A stretch of 64,000 nt of DNA from Streptomyces sp. CB02980. Its GTDB lineage: Bacteria; Actinomycetota; Actinomycetes; Streptomycetales; Streptomycetaceae. Under the pieces are notes generated by a model. That model did not search any database, was not told the DNA's origin, and worked only from the letters and a program-made list of their open reading frames with translations. Made by a program: the position numbers and the translations under genes. Positions 25,779 to 33,926 of this stretch are shown here, one piece after another (within the stretch, counting starts at the first letter, position 1; every line of letters starts with the position of its first letter). The stretch is taken from positions 186,001 through 250,000 of the forward strand of contig NZ_JACSCH020000011.1 of NCBI RefSeq assembly GCF_014451325.2, given 5' to 3'.

Positions 25779-26921
25779 CTACTTGGCGTCCCCGGCGCCG
25801 CTGTCCGGGCCGCTCTTGCCGTCCCCGGCTGTCCCGGTGGTCCCCGTGGTTCCGTCGGTCCCCGCGGCGTCCGGCTTCTGCGGGCCCTGGCCGCCGCCGA
25901 AGGCGTTGCGCAGCTTGCCGCCCAGGTCGCCCGCCAGGTCACCGGCGCCACCGGCTATGTCACCGACCAGCTTCATCAGCGGATCCTTGCTGGTCCGCAC
26001 GGTGTCGGCGTAGTGCCCAGCCGACTCGCGGAAGGAGTCCGTGACCGAGGCGTCCTTGTCCTCCGAGCGCTTCGGGTAGTGGCCGTCCATGATCCGCTGG
26101 AAGTCGCGGCTCTCCGACCACTTCTTCAGCTCCGCCGCCCGGACGGTGGTGAAGGGATGCGTGCGCGGCAGCACGTTGAGGATCTTGAGGACCGAGTCCC
26201 GCAGGTCCCCGGCCTTCTCGTACTCGTCGGCCTGGGCGAGGAACGCGTCCACGTTCATCTCGTGGAGGTGGTTGCCGCCGGCGATCTTCATCAGACCGCG
26301 CATCGACGCCTGCACGTCCTGCCCGACGAGGAGCCCGGCCCGGTCGGCGGAGAGCTCCGACTTGCGGAACCACTCGCGCAGCGCCGTGACGATGGCCATG
26401 ATCGCGACGTTCCCCAGCGGGATCCAGGCGATCTTGAGGGCCAGGCCGGTGAGGAAGAGCAGCACCGTGCGGTACACGGAGTGCCCGGACAGTGCGTGGC
26501 CCACCTCGTGGCCGACGACCGCACGCATCTCCTCCTCGTCGAGGAGCTCCACGAGGCCGGTCGTGACGACGATGATCGGCTCGTCCAGGCCGATGCACAT
26601 CGCGTTGGGCTTCGGGTCCTGCGTCACGTACATCGGCGGGACCTTCTCCAGGTCCAGGATGTAACAGGCGTCCCGCAGCATGTCGTTGAGATGGCTGAAC
26701 TGCGCGTCGCTCACCCGGACGGAGTCCGAGAGGAAGAGCAGTCGCAGACTGCGCTCCGGCAGCAGCCCGCTGAGCGCCTTGAAGACCGTGTCGAAGCCGC
26801 TGAGCTTGCGCAGCGCCACCAGCGCCGAGCGGTCGGCCGGATGCTCGTAGGCCCGCGAGGAGATGCCGGGGAACCGCTTCCGCTGCCTGCTCGGCACGTT
26901 CCCCTGGTCGTTCTCGGTCAT
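25779..26921 (-). CDS. M48 family peptidase (HtpX/Oma1-like zinc metalloprotease)
   Basis: 380 aa. The zinc motif HEVGH lies at 138-142, with the typical downstream KSELSADRAGLL segment supplying the third ligand Glu. Hydrophobic stretches around 150-185 suggest membrane association. The N terminus (YEHPADRSALVALRKLSGFD) matches a widespread actinobacterial M48 subfamily. The C-terminal 70 residues are Gly/Thr/Asp-rich and disordered. ATG 26921 has a GGGGG-type ribosome site. It converges with the motif protein at 24446 and is separated from it by the 28-bp repeat array. Substrates unknown. Confidence 0.9.
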   Translation of the reverse strand: MTENDQGNVPSRQRKRFPGISSRAYEHPADRSALVALRKLSGFDTVFKALSGLLPERSLRLLFLSDSVRVSDAQFSHLNDMLRDACYILDLEKVPPMYVTQDPKPNAMCIGLDEPIIVVTTGLVELLDEEEMRAVVGHEVGHALSGHSVYRTVLLFLTGLALKIAWIPLGNVAIMAIVTALREWFRKSELSADRAGLLVGQDVQASMRGLMKIAGGNHLHEMNVDAFLAQADEYEKAGDLRDSVLKILNVLPRTHPFTTVRAAELKKWSESRDFQRIMDGHYPKRSEDKDASVTDSFRESAGHYADTVRTSKDPLMKLVGDIAGGAGDLAGDLGGKLRNAFGGGQGPQKPDAAGTDGTTGTTGTAGDGKSGPDSGAGDAK

Positions 26922-27004
26922 GGATGCCCCCTGTTCGTACGAGTCGATGCTCGTCCCCCTGACGAACCCCAGCCTAGGCGCTGGCGCTACCGTGTGCCGG
27001 GGCC

Positions 27005-27013
27005 TGTGGATAA
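27005..27013 (-). promoter_or_regulatory. Isolated DnaA-box-like 9-mer
   Basis: TGTGGATAA is the reverse complement of TTATCCACA, the canonical DnaA box. It lies between the divergent M48 gene and the 78-aa gene. A single box may be chance. Confidence 0.3.
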
Positions 27014-27049
27014 CTCGGGCACCAAGGACGACCGAGGAGCACGACCGAC

Positions 27050-27286
27050 ATGCCGGACACCGTCGACACCGCCGCCGCCCTGCTCGCGGCCGCCGCGCAG
27101 CAGGGGCCGGGTGACACGCTCCGTATCGTGCTGCTGGTCTCGATCGTGGGCGGCGCGCTGCTCGCCTGGTTCCTGCTGCGCGGCTACCGCACCGACGACT
27201 CGGCTGACGCCCGCACCGGCGACGGCGCCGGCGGCGGCAGCGAAGGCGGCCCGGACGGCAACACGGACCGTGACGCGAGTGCCTGA
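27050..27286 (+). CDS. Small single-pass membrane protein
   Basis: 78 aa. Ala-rich N terminus, one membrane helix at about 24-44 (TLRIVLLVSIVGGALLAWFLL), then a hydrophilic Gly/Asp-rich tail of about 30 residues. GAGGAG lies upstream, rather far from the ATG. Divergent from the M48 protease. No family recognised. The next gene encodes another tiny membrane protein. Confidence 0.65.
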   Translation: MPDTVDTAAALLAAAAQQGPGDTLRIVLLVSIVGGALLAWFLLRGYRTDDSADARTGDGAGGGSEGGPDGNTDRDASA

Positions 27287-27369
27287 GTCGGCGTGAGCCC
27301 GCCCGGACCGCCCGCATACGATGTGCGCGAAGTCTCCGCTCCCATCCCCGATCGATAGGTCTGCCGAAG

Positions 27370-27531
27370 ATGAGCCTCCACAGCACCGCCGCCAACCTGG
27401 TCACTCTCGCCGAGGGCGCCGAGCACGGCGGCAACCACGACAGCCTCAGCCCCTACCTCACCGGCTTCGGTGCCTTCGGCGCCCTGCTTCTGCTGCTGTG
27501 GATCACCACGCGCTTCAACCGCGACCGCTGA
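27370..27531 (+). CDS. 53-aa membrane protein upstream of nadD
   Basis: ATG 27370 to TGA 27531. A His/Asn-containing N-terminal 28 residues (NLVTLAEGAEHGGNHDSL) precede one membrane helix, GFGAFGALLLLLWITTRF, and a basic end. It has the shape of small Streptomyces membrane proteins annotated upstream of nadD. Shine-Dalgarno weak. Function unknown. Confidence 0.7.
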   Translation: MSLHSTAANLVTLAEGAEHGGNHDSLSPYLTGFGAFGALLLLLWITTRFNRDR

Positions 27532-27568
27532 ACCGGCGACCCTGATCAGGCGTCCGCTGCCGTGCCAG

Positions 27569-27574
27569 TAGGCT
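27569..27574 (+). promoter_or_regulatory. -10 box for nadD
   Basis: TAGGCT ends 8 nt before ATG 27583; the predicted leader is 0-2 nt. Confidence 0.45.
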
Positions 27575-27582
27575 CTGCACGC

Positions 27583-28203
27583 ATGGGAGAGCAGGAAATG
27601 CCTACTGGCGGGCGCGGGAAGCGCCGACTCGGCGTGATGGGCGGAACCTTCGACCCGATCCACCACGGACACCTGGTGGCGGCCAGCGAGGTCGCCGCCC
27701 TGTTCCACCTGGACGAGGTCGTGTTCGTGCCGACCGGGCAGCCGTGGCAGAAGAGCGACCGGGCCGTGTCCGCGGCCGAGGACCGCTATCTGATGACGGT
27801 CATCGCGACGGCCTCCAACCCGCAGTTCTCGGTCAGCCGGATCGACATCGACCGCGGCGGCGCGACCTACACCATCGACACCCTGCGGGACCTGCGCTCC
27901 CTCAACAGCGACTCGGACCTCTTCTTCATCACCGGGGCCGACGCGCTGTCGCAGATCCTCACCTGGCGCGACGCCGAGGAACTCTTCTCGCTCGCGCACT
28001 TCATCGGCGTCACCCGGCCGGGTCACGACCTCACCGACGACGGACTGCCCAAGGGCGGCGTCTCGCTGGTCGAGGTTCCCGCGCTCGCCATCTCCTCCAC
28101 CGACTGCCGGGCGAGGGTCGCACAGGGCGATCCCGTCTGGTATCTGGTCCCGGACGGCGTGGTGCGCTACATCGACAAGCGCCAGTTGTACCGCGGCGAG
28201 TGA
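27583..28203 (+). CDS. nadD: Nicotinate-nucleotide adenylyltransferase
   Basis: 206 aa; forms deamido-NAD from nicotinate mononucleotide and ATP. The nucleotidyltransferase signature GGTFDPIHHGH is at 20-30 and the second motif is ISSTDCR near residue 170. ATG 27583 is preferred because it follows a -10 box; GTG 27562 would add seven residues. The conserved nadD-LCP-rsfS order follows. Confidence 0.96.
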   Translation: MGEQEMPTGGRGKRRLGVMGGTFDPIHHGHLVAASEVAALFHLDEVVFVPTGQPWQKSDRAVSAAEDRYLMTVIATASNPQFSVSRIDIDRGGATYTIDTLRDLRSLNSDSDLFFITGADALSQILTWRDAEELFSLAHFIGVTRPGHDLTDDGLPKGGVSLVEVPALAISSTDCRARVAQGDPVWYLVPDGVVRYIDKRQLYRGE

Positions 28204-28222
28204 GCTTCGGGGAGGGCCACCG

Positions 28223-29923
28223 GTGAACGATCAGCAGCATCCGTACGACCCGTACTATCCGCAGCCGCAGATCATCGGCTACGACGAGTACGGGCAGCCG
28301 GTGTATCAGCAGCCGCAGCAGGGATACGGATATGACCCGTACGCCCAGCAGCAGTACCAGGAACCGCAGCAGCAGTACCAGGAGCAGCCCTCGCAGTACC
28401 AGGGGCAGCCCCAGCCGTCCCACGAGCCGCAGTACGACCCGTACGGACAGCAGGGCTACAGCTACCCCTCCTACGACACGGGGCAGCAGTGGGCGGCCCA
28501 GCCCGAGTCCGCCGCACCCGTCGCGCCCGCCGCACCCCCCATGGCGCAGGCCGCACCTCCCGCGGCGCCGGCCGCGCCCGTCGCGGCGCCCGCCGGGGTC
28601 CCCGGCCAGCGCCCCGCCTCCGAGCGCTCCGCGCCGGCCCGGCCCGCCCCCGACGACGACCGTGAGTACCGCACCGAGCAGTTCTCGTTCATCGAGGAGC
28701 CGGACGAGGACTCCGAGGACGTCATCGACTGGCTGAAGTTCACCGAGAGCCGTTCCGAGCGGCGCGAGGAGGCCAGGCGCAAGGGCCGCAACCGGATCAT
28801 CGCCCTTGTCGTCGTGCTCGTCCTCGCGGCCGTGGGCGGCGTCGGCTACCTCTGGTCCGCGGGAATGCTCCCCGGGGCCTCCGAGGAGCAGCAGAAGGGG
28901 GGCACCGCGACCGGTCCGCAGAAGCGCGACACGATCGTCATCCACCTCCACAACACCACGGGAGGCGGGACCTCCACCGTCCTGCTCGTCAACAACACCA
29001 CCACCGGTCAGGGCACCTCGGTCCTGATTCCCAACTCCGTCGTCGTCGCCGACGGAGAGGGCGCCGCGACCACCCTCGGCAAGTCGGTCGAGGACGACGG
29101 GTCCAGCGGGACCCGCGAGGCGATCGGCAATCTCCTCGGCGCCCCCATCACCGGCACCTGGCGCCTGGACACGCCGTACCTGGACACCCTCGTCGACCTC
29201 GTCAGCGGTATCGAGACGGACACCGACATCGACGTGCCCGACACGAAGAAGGGCGCCGATCCGCTGGTCAGGAAGGGCGAGAAGCAGTCCCTGAACGGCC
29301 GCGCCGCCGTCGCCTACGCGACCTACCGGGCCCCCGGCGAGGCCGAGACCAAGCAGCTCCAGCGCTTCGGCCAGGTCATGTTCGCGGTACTGCGCAAGAT
29401 CTCGGACAATCCCGAGTCCGCCACGATGACCGTCGAGAGCCTCACCCAGATCTTCGACCCCTCGCTCTCCGAGAAGGACCTGGGCGCCGCCCTGGCCAAG
29501 CTCGCCGAGCACGCCAAGGTCGGCGACTACAAGACGGCCCTGCTCCCGGTCGGCCAGGACGGCATGCTGACCGAGGGCGCGAGCGACAGTGTGGTGAAGG
29601 ACATCCTGGGCGGAAAGGTCACCGCCCCCGAGGCGGGCGACGTGCCCCGGGTCTCGCTGCGGGACGGTTCCGGCAAGAAGGCGACCGAGGCGGCCCGGAT
29701 CGTCCTGATCAACGGCGGCTACGCCTTCGTGGGCGGCGGCGACGCGGACACCCAGGAGAAGTCGCAGGTCGTCTACGGTGACGACCTCCAGAAGGCGACG
29801 GCGGCCGAGGTGGCCAAGACGCTGGGTCTGCCGGCCGGCTCGGTAGCCAAGGGCAAGCCCTCGGGAGCGGCCGCGGTGACCGTGATTCTGGGCCAGGACT
29901 ACAAGGTGCCGGAGGCCCCGTAA
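28223..29923 (+). CDS. LytR-CpsA-Psr (LCP) family wall-polymer transferase, divergent
   Basis: 566 aa. The cytoplasmic N terminus (1-185) is rich in Gln, Tyr and Pro. One membrane helix lies at about 191-212. The LCP-like extracytoplasmic domain (about 235-460) is followed by a LytR_C domain (about 475-562, PRVSLRDGSG to VILGQDYKV). LCP enzymes attach lipid-linked glycopolymers to peptidoglycan. Classical LCP arginines are not obvious: the IPRD segment reads IPNS, and the RQ-containing pyrophosphate motif reads TKQLQRFGQ. GTG start with GGAGGG. From memory, the S. coelicolor homologue is PdtA (SCO2578), a polydiglycosylphosphate transferase. That fits the upstream glycopolymer genes. Confidence 0.88.
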   Translation: MNDQQHPYDPYYPQPQIIGYDEYGQPVYQQPQQGYGYDPYAQQQYQEPQQQYQEQPSQYQGQPQPSHEPQYDPYGQQGYSYPSYDTGQQWAAQPESAAPVAPAAPPMAQAAPPAAPAAPVAAPAGVPGQRPASERSAPARPAPDDDREYRTEQFSFIEEPDEDSEDVIDWLKFTESRSERREEARRKGRNRIIALVVVLVLAAVGGVGYLWSAGMLPGASEEQQKGGTATGPQKRDTIVIHLHNTTGGGTSTVLLVNNTTTGQGTSVLIPNSVVVADGEGAATTLGKSVEDDGSSGTREAIGNLLGAPITGTWRLDTPYLDTLVDLVSGIETDTDIDVPDTKKGADPLVRKGEKQSLNGRAAVAYATYRAPGEAETKQLQRFGQVMFAVLRKISDNPESATMTVESLTQIFDPSLSEKDLGAALAKLAEHAKVGDYKTALLPVGQDGMLTEGASDSVVKDILGGKVTAPEAGDVPRVSLRDGSGKKATEAARIVLINGGYAFVGGGDADTQEKSQVVYGDDLQKATAAEVAKTLGLPAGSVAKGKPSGAAAVTVILGQDYKVPEAP

Positions 29924-30006
29924 CGGCGCTCCGGAAAACGTTGGCGGGGCCGTCGGCGGTCCGTGAGACCCTGGAGGGGTACTGGACCGCCGACGAAAGC
30001 CTGCTT

Positions 30007-30474
30007 GTGACCGCCACGGATCGTTCCATCGAACTCGTCAACGCCGCCGCTCAGGCGGCCGCCGACCGGCTCGCGCACGACATCATCGCGTACGACGTCA
30101 GCGATGTGCTGTCGATCACCGACGCCTTCCTGCTCGCCTCCGCGCCCAACGACCGCCAGGTCAAGTCGATCGTCGACGAGATCGAGGAGCGCCTCAACAA
30201 GGACCTCGGCGCCAAGCCGGTCCGCCGTGAGGGCGACCGCGACGCGCGTTGGATCCTCCTGGACTACGTCGACATCGTCGTCCACGTCCAGCACAGCGAG
30301 GAGCGTGTCTTCTACGCGCTCGAGCGCCTGTGGAAGGACTGCCCCGAGCTCGAGCTCCCCGAGGACGCGGCGAAGACCCGCGGCAAGGGTGCCGAGCACG
30401 CCGAGCTGACCGGTGTCGACCTCTCCGAGCACGCCGCAGGGCTGCCCGACGGACCCGACGGTGAGCTGAGCTGA
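30007..30474 (+). CDS. rsfS: Ribosomal silencing factor RsfS
   Basis: 155 aa. The DUF143/Iojap fold is seen in DIIAYDVSDVLSITDAFLLASAPNDRQV and GDRDARWILLDYVDIVVHVQ. It binds L14 and blocks 50S-30S joining in starvation. GTG 30007 starts just before the domain; the longer reading from 29941 adds unconserved residues. A C-terminal acidic extension of about 35 residues is typical of actinobacteria. Its TGA overlaps the CTG start of the phosphatase gene. Confidence 0.93.
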   Translation: MTATDRSIELVNAAAQAAADRLAHDIIAYDVSDVLSITDAFLLASAPNDRQVKSIVDEIEERLNKDLGAKPVRREGDRDARWILLDYVDIVVHVQHSEERVFYALERLWKDCPELELPEDAAKTRGKGAEHAELTGVDLSEHAAGLPDGPDGELS

Positions 30475-31124
30475 GCACCACCAAGGGCGGCACTGGCCGC
30501 CGCATCGTTCTCTGGCGTCACGGCCAGACCTCCTGGAACCTGGAGCGCCGCTTCCAGGGCTCGACCGACATCGAGCTGACGGAGACCGGCGTCGCCCAGG
30601 CGCGCCGGGCCGCCCGGCTGCTCGCCGCGCTGAAGCCGGACACCATCGTGGCCTCCGACCTGAAGCGGGCGGCGGCCACCGCCGCCGAGCTCGCCGTGCT
30701 CACCGGCCACGCCGTCGCCCACGACTCCGCGCTGCGCGAGACGTACGCGGGGGAGTGGCAGGGACTGACCCACGACGAGATCGTGGCGCGGTACGGCGAG
30801 CAGTACGCCGCGTGGAAGCGCGGCGAGCCCGTGCGCCGGGGCGGCGGCGAACTGGAGACCGAGGTGGCCGACCGGGCCGCCCCGGTGGTCCTGGAGCACG
30901 CCGACAAGCTTCCCGAGGACGGCACGCTCGTCGTGGTCAGCCACGGCGGCACGATCCGCACCACCATCGGCCGGCTCCTCGGTCTGGAGTCCCAGCACTG
31001 GGAGAGCCTGGGTGGCCTCTCGAACTGCTGCTGGTCGGTCCTCGGCGAGGGCGCGCGCGGCTGGCGTCTGATGGAGCACAACGCGGGCACGCTGCCCGAG
31101 CCGGTCCTCGGCGACGACGACTGA
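30471..31124 (+). CDS. Histidine phosphatase (phosphoglycerate mutase-like), inferred CTG start
   Basis: 217 aa. Catalytic RHG motif at residues 16-18 (LWRHGQTSWN, H17) and second histidine H158 in VVSHGGTIRT. The catalytic motif is essential, yet the frame has a stop at 30462-30464 and no ATG, GTG or TTG before the motif. The only plausible start is CTG 30471, overlapping the rsfS stop as CTGA. That is the layout expected for translational coupling. Substrate unknown; members include phosphoglycerate mutases and small-metabolite phosphatases. Confidence 0.88.
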   Translation: MSTTKGGTGRRIVLWRHGQTSWNLERRFQGSTDIELTETGVAQARRAARLLAALKPDTIVASDLKRAAATAAELAVLTGHAVAHDSALRETYAGEWQGLTHDEIVARYGEQYAAWKRGEPVRRGGGELETEVADRAAPVVLEHADKLPEDGTLVVVSHGGTIRTTIGRLLGLESQHWESLGGLSNCCWSVLGEGARGWRLMEHNAGTLPEPVLGDDD

Positions 31125-31177
31125 GCCCCACGACCGGCCTGCCGGACCCGGATTTCGCTTTCCGGCAGGTCACAGGC

Positions 31178-31183
31178 TAAAGT
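31178..31183 (+). promoter_or_regulatory. -10 box for the first tRNA-Ala gene
   Basis: TAAAGT lies 36 nt before the tRNA in the context GGCTAAAGTTCT, similar to GGTTAATGTTCT before the second copy. The -35 is weak. Confidence 0.45.
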
Positions 31184-31219
31184 TCTTCTTGTTCGCAGCG
31201 CAGAGCGCGAAGAACACGA

Positions 31220-31292
31220 GGGGCTATAGCTCAGTTGGTAGAGCGCCTGCATGGCATGCAGGAGGTCAGGAGTTCAATTCTCCTTAGCTCCA
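31220..31292 (+). tRNA. tRNA-Ala (anticodon GGC), copy 1
   Basis: Complete cloverleaf: acceptor arm GGGGCTA/TAGCTCC with the G3:U70 alanine identity pair, D-arm with AGCTCAGTTGGTAGAGC, anticodon stem CCTGC/GCAGG with loop ATGGCAT (anticodon GGC), and T-loop TTCAATT. CCA is not encoded. Identical in all 73 bases to the copy at 35481. Confidence 0.97.
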
Positions 31293-31302
31293 CAATCACC
31301 GG

Positions 31303-31328
31303 ATCCCGTCCCCAGCAGGGGGCGGGAT
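31303..31328 (+). terminator. Terminator after tRNA-Ala copy 1
   Basis: ATCCCGTCCCC / GGGGGCGGGAT (one G-U pair) with an AGCA loop, 10 nt after the tRNA. Confidence 0.75.
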
Positions 31329-31369
31329 TCGTCGTTCCCGGGGTCCGTCGGCCGGTGGGGTCGGTCGTT

Positions 31370-32254
31370 CTACGGGGTCGGTCGTTCCGTCATCTCCCGC
31401 AGGGACGCGAGCCCGTGGCGGCTCTCCTCGTCGTTCGGCGTGTAGGCCACGATCCGGCACTCCGGCAACCCGTTCACCGAGAGGGAGACCGAGGTCAGCC
31501 GGATCTCGCCGGTCCGCGCGTGACGGAAGGTCTTCACCCGCGTCCCCGGCGGGACCACGTCGCCGCTGCGCCACAGCCGGGTGAACTCCGAGCTGGTCTC
31601 CGCCAGGGCCCGTACGAACTCCTCCCAGGCCGGCTCGCCGACATGGCGGCCGTACGCGCCCCGCAGCTGGGCCACCATCAGCGGCAGCTCCCGCTTCCGG
31701 TCGACCACCGGGCAGGTGGGTCCGGGCACGCTGAACAGCGCCCACAGCACGTTGCGTATGCCGAACGGGCCGGTGTCCAGGTCGTCCCGGCCCTCCTGGA
31801 AGAAGAGCAGCTCGTACATGGCGTTGGTCGCGAGCACGTCGTACCGCGCGTTGTAGAGCACCGCCGGGTGCGGGTCCAGGGCGTCGAGGATGCCCTGGAT
31901 CTCCGGGCTGACCACCGCCACGTCCGAGGCCGACCGCTCCGGCGCGTACGGCACCTCGGCCAGGTGGTAGAGGTGCTCGCGCTCGGGCCGGTCGAGCCGG
32001 AGCGTCCTGGCCACCGCGTCGAGCACCTGCGCCGAGGCGTTGATCGGGCGCCCCTGCTCCAGCCACGTGTACCAGGTGACGCCGACGCCGGAGAGCTGGG
32101 CGACCTCCTCGCGGCGCAGTCCCGGCGTGCGGCGGCGGAGTCCCGGGGGCATCCCCACGTCCTCCGGTGTCACCCTGGCCCGGCGGCTGCGCAGGAACGC
32201 GGCCAGCTCCGGTCGTCGGCGTCGCTGTGTCGGTACCGCTGCCACGATCGTCAC
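31370..32254 (-). CDS. XRE-family transcriptional regulator with MmyB-like ligand-binding domain
   Basis: 294 aa. The N-terminal helix-turn-helix of the MmyB/XRE type contains MPPGLRRRTPGLRREEVAQL and SGVGVTWYTWLEQGR. The C-terminal domain (about 110-280) is the PAS-like MmyB ligand-binding fold, with NARYDVLATN and FRHARTGEIRL. GTG start at 32254. Divergent from the MFS exporter with 101 bp between, so it probably regulates that gene and itself. The ligand is unknown; fatty acids are proposed for MmyB (family knowledge). Confidence 0.9.
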   Translation of the reverse strand: MTIVAAVPTQRRRRPELAAFLRSRRARVTPEDVGMPPGLRRRTPGLRREEVAQLSGVGVTWYTWLEQGRPINASAQVLDAVARTLRLDRPEREHLYHLAEVPYAPERSASDVAVVSPEIQGILDALDPHPAVLYNARYDVLATNAMYELLFFQEGRDDLDTGPFGIRNVLWALFSVPGPTCPVVDRKRELPLMVAQLRGAYGRHVGEPAWEEFVRALAETSSEFTRLWRSGDVVPPGTRVKTFRHARTGEIRLTSVSLSVNGLPECRIVAYTPNDEESRHGLASLREMTERPTP

Positions 32255-32355
32255 ACCCCCATGGTCGAGTCCCCGTGCCGCCGCTGCCAGGTGGTGTCAG
32301 TACCAGCATCAGCGGGCTCTCGTTACCCGTATCCGATCGAGGTCACGCTCGGCGT
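32255..32355. promoter_or_regulatory. Divergent promoter/operator region between regulator and exporter
   Basis: 101-bp shared region. CACGCT ends 6 nt before the MFS ATG and GACCAT ends 6 nt before the regulator GTG, so both could be leaderless; both -10 boxes are poor. No strong palindrome was seen. Confidence 0.35.
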
Positions 32356-33789
32356 ATGACCTCGACCACAACACGTCCCGTACTCAGTAAAGACGGTGGC
32401 ACCGACAACCGCCCCGGACTGTTGCTCGGCGTGGTCCTCGCCGCCCAGTTCATGGCGCTCCTCGACGTCTTCATCGTCAACGTCGCCGCGCCCACGATCC
32501 GTGTCGAGCTCTCCGCGTCCGGAGCCGCGCTCCAGCTCGTCGTCGCCGGATACACCATCGCCTACGCGGTGTTGCTGATCACCGGTGCCCGCCTGGGCGC
32601 CCTCGTCGGACACCGCCGGATGTACCTCGGCGGCCTCGCCGTCTTCACCGCGGCCTCCCTCGCCTGCGGCCTCGCCGCAGGAACCGGCCAGTTGATCGCC
32701 TTCCGGCTCGCGCAGGGCGCGGGCGCCGCCCTGATGATCCCTCAGGTCCTGAGCCTCATCCAGCGCGAGTTCGCCGGCGAGCGCCGTGTGAAGGCGCTCA
32801 GTGCCTACTCCGCGGTCCTGGCCACCGGCGCCGCCGCCGGGCAGGTCGTCGGCGGGATCCTGGTGAGCGCCGACCTCTTCGGCACCGGCTGGCGGCCCGT
32901 CTTCCTCGTCAACGTCCCCATCGGCATCGCCCTGCTCGTGCTCGGAGCCCGGGTCCTGCCCCGTGACGCCCCGGCCGGGGCCACGCGTGCGCGTGCCCTC
33001 GATCTGCCGGGCCTCGTCCTGCTCGCCGGCGCCGTGTCCCTGCTGACCGTTCCCCTGGTCCTCGGCCAGGAACAGGACTGGCCCCTGTGGTCCTGGCTCT
33101 CGCTCGGCAGCTCCCTGATGCTCCTCGCCCTCTTCGGCGCGTACGAGTCGCGGCTCGCCCGGCGCGGCGGCGCCCCGCTCATCGCCCCGCGCGTGCTGCG
33201 GCTCCCGGGCATGGGGCGGGCCGTCGTGTGGATCGCGGTGTCGATGGGAGTCAACGCCGGCTTCCTGTTCACCCTCACCCTGCATCTGCAGGGCGGACTC
33301 GGCCACAGCGCGCTGCGCGCCGGGCTCACCTTCGGTCCCGCCGCCGTCGTCTTCGGCACCGTCGGGCTGACCTGGCGGCGCTGGCCTGCCCGGCTCCACC
33401 GCGCGCTGATCCCGGGCGGATTCCTGCTCGCCGCCGCGGGAGCCCTCGGCGTCGGCGGGCTGCTCGCGGACGGTGGTGCGGGCGGCTGGGGGCTCTATCC
33501 GGCCCTGGGCGCGCTCGGCGCCGGGATCTCGCTGGCCTTCAGCCCCGCCCTGACCGGCGCGCTGGCCACCGTACGACCGGAGGACGCGGCCGACGCGAGC
33601 GGGCTGCTCGCCACCGTCACCCAGCTCGGCCAGCTCATCGGGGTCGCCGCGTTCGGGACCCTCTTCCTCGCCGCGTCGGACGGATCCGGAGCACAGAACT
33701 CCGCCGACGCGCTGCGGACGACCATGATCGCCCTGGCCGTCGCCGCGCTCGCCGGCGCGGTGGCCGGACCGTGGCGTCGAGCACGCTGA
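32356..33789 (+). CDS. MFS drug exporter, DHA2 (14-helix) type
   Basis: 477 aa and highly hydrophobic. Family features include LLDVFIVNVAAPTI in helix 1, GARLGALVGHRRMYLGG as the motif-A loop, and the helix-5 region GQVVGGILVS. Proton-driven efflux in the EmrB/QacA group is expected. ATG 32356 is chosen because the upstream open frame runs through the regulatory region. It is paired with the divergent XRE regulator. Substrate unknown. Confidence 0.9.
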   Translation: MTSTTTRPVLSKDGGTDNRPGLLLGVVLAAQFMALLDVFIVNVAAPTIRVELSASGAALQLVVAGYTIAYAVLLITGARLGALVGHRRMYLGGLAVFTAASLACGLAAGTGQLIAFRLAQGAGAALMIPQVLSLIQREFAGERRVKALSAYSAVLATGAAAGQVVGGILVSADLFGTGWRPVFLVNVPIGIALLVLGARVLPRDAPAGATRARALDLPGLVLLAGAVSLLTVPLVLGQEQDWPLWSWLSLGSSLMLLALFGAYESRLARRGGAPLIAPRVLRLPGMGRAVVWIAVSMGVNAGFLFTLTLHLQGGLGHSALRAGLTFGPAAVVFGTVGLTWRRWPARLHRALIPGGFLLAAAGALGVGGLLADGGAGGWGLYPALGALGAGISLAFSPALTGALATVRPEDAADASGLLATVTQLGQLIGVAAFGTLFLAASDGSGAQNSADALRTTMIALAVAALAGAVAGPWRRAR

Positions 33790-33860
33790 CCCCCTTGCGG
33801 GGCCATGGCAGAATCGGACGGCCGGAGGGGGACGAGGATCCGGACGGGAGGGTGGCCCAA

Positions 33861-33923
33861 GTGCTCGGCGACAACGGCGGGGTGTCCTATGGGTGCACGG
33901 CCTGCGGCCACAGCTGGAGCTGA
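33861..33923 (+). CDS. 20-aa peptide with a zinc-knuckle half (candidate)
   Basis: GTG 33861 with a strong GGGAGGG Shine-Dalgarno 8 nt upstream; TGA at 33921-33923. The C-terminal half, SYGCTACGHSWS, looks like half of a zinc ribbon (YxCxxCGxxW). It stops 3 nt before the ATG of another cysteine-rich small protein, and that gene's GGAG lies inside this frame, suggesting coupling. It could instead be the end of a decayed longer gene. Confidence 0.4.
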   Translation: MLGDNGGVSYGCTACGHSWS

Positions 33924-33926
33924 CTG

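Noticed and set aside
31220..31295. Protein frames running through the tRNA-Ala genes (MVERLHGMQEVRSSILLSST)
   Set aside because: Exact translation of the tRNA sequence, seen identically at both copies; not protein-coding.
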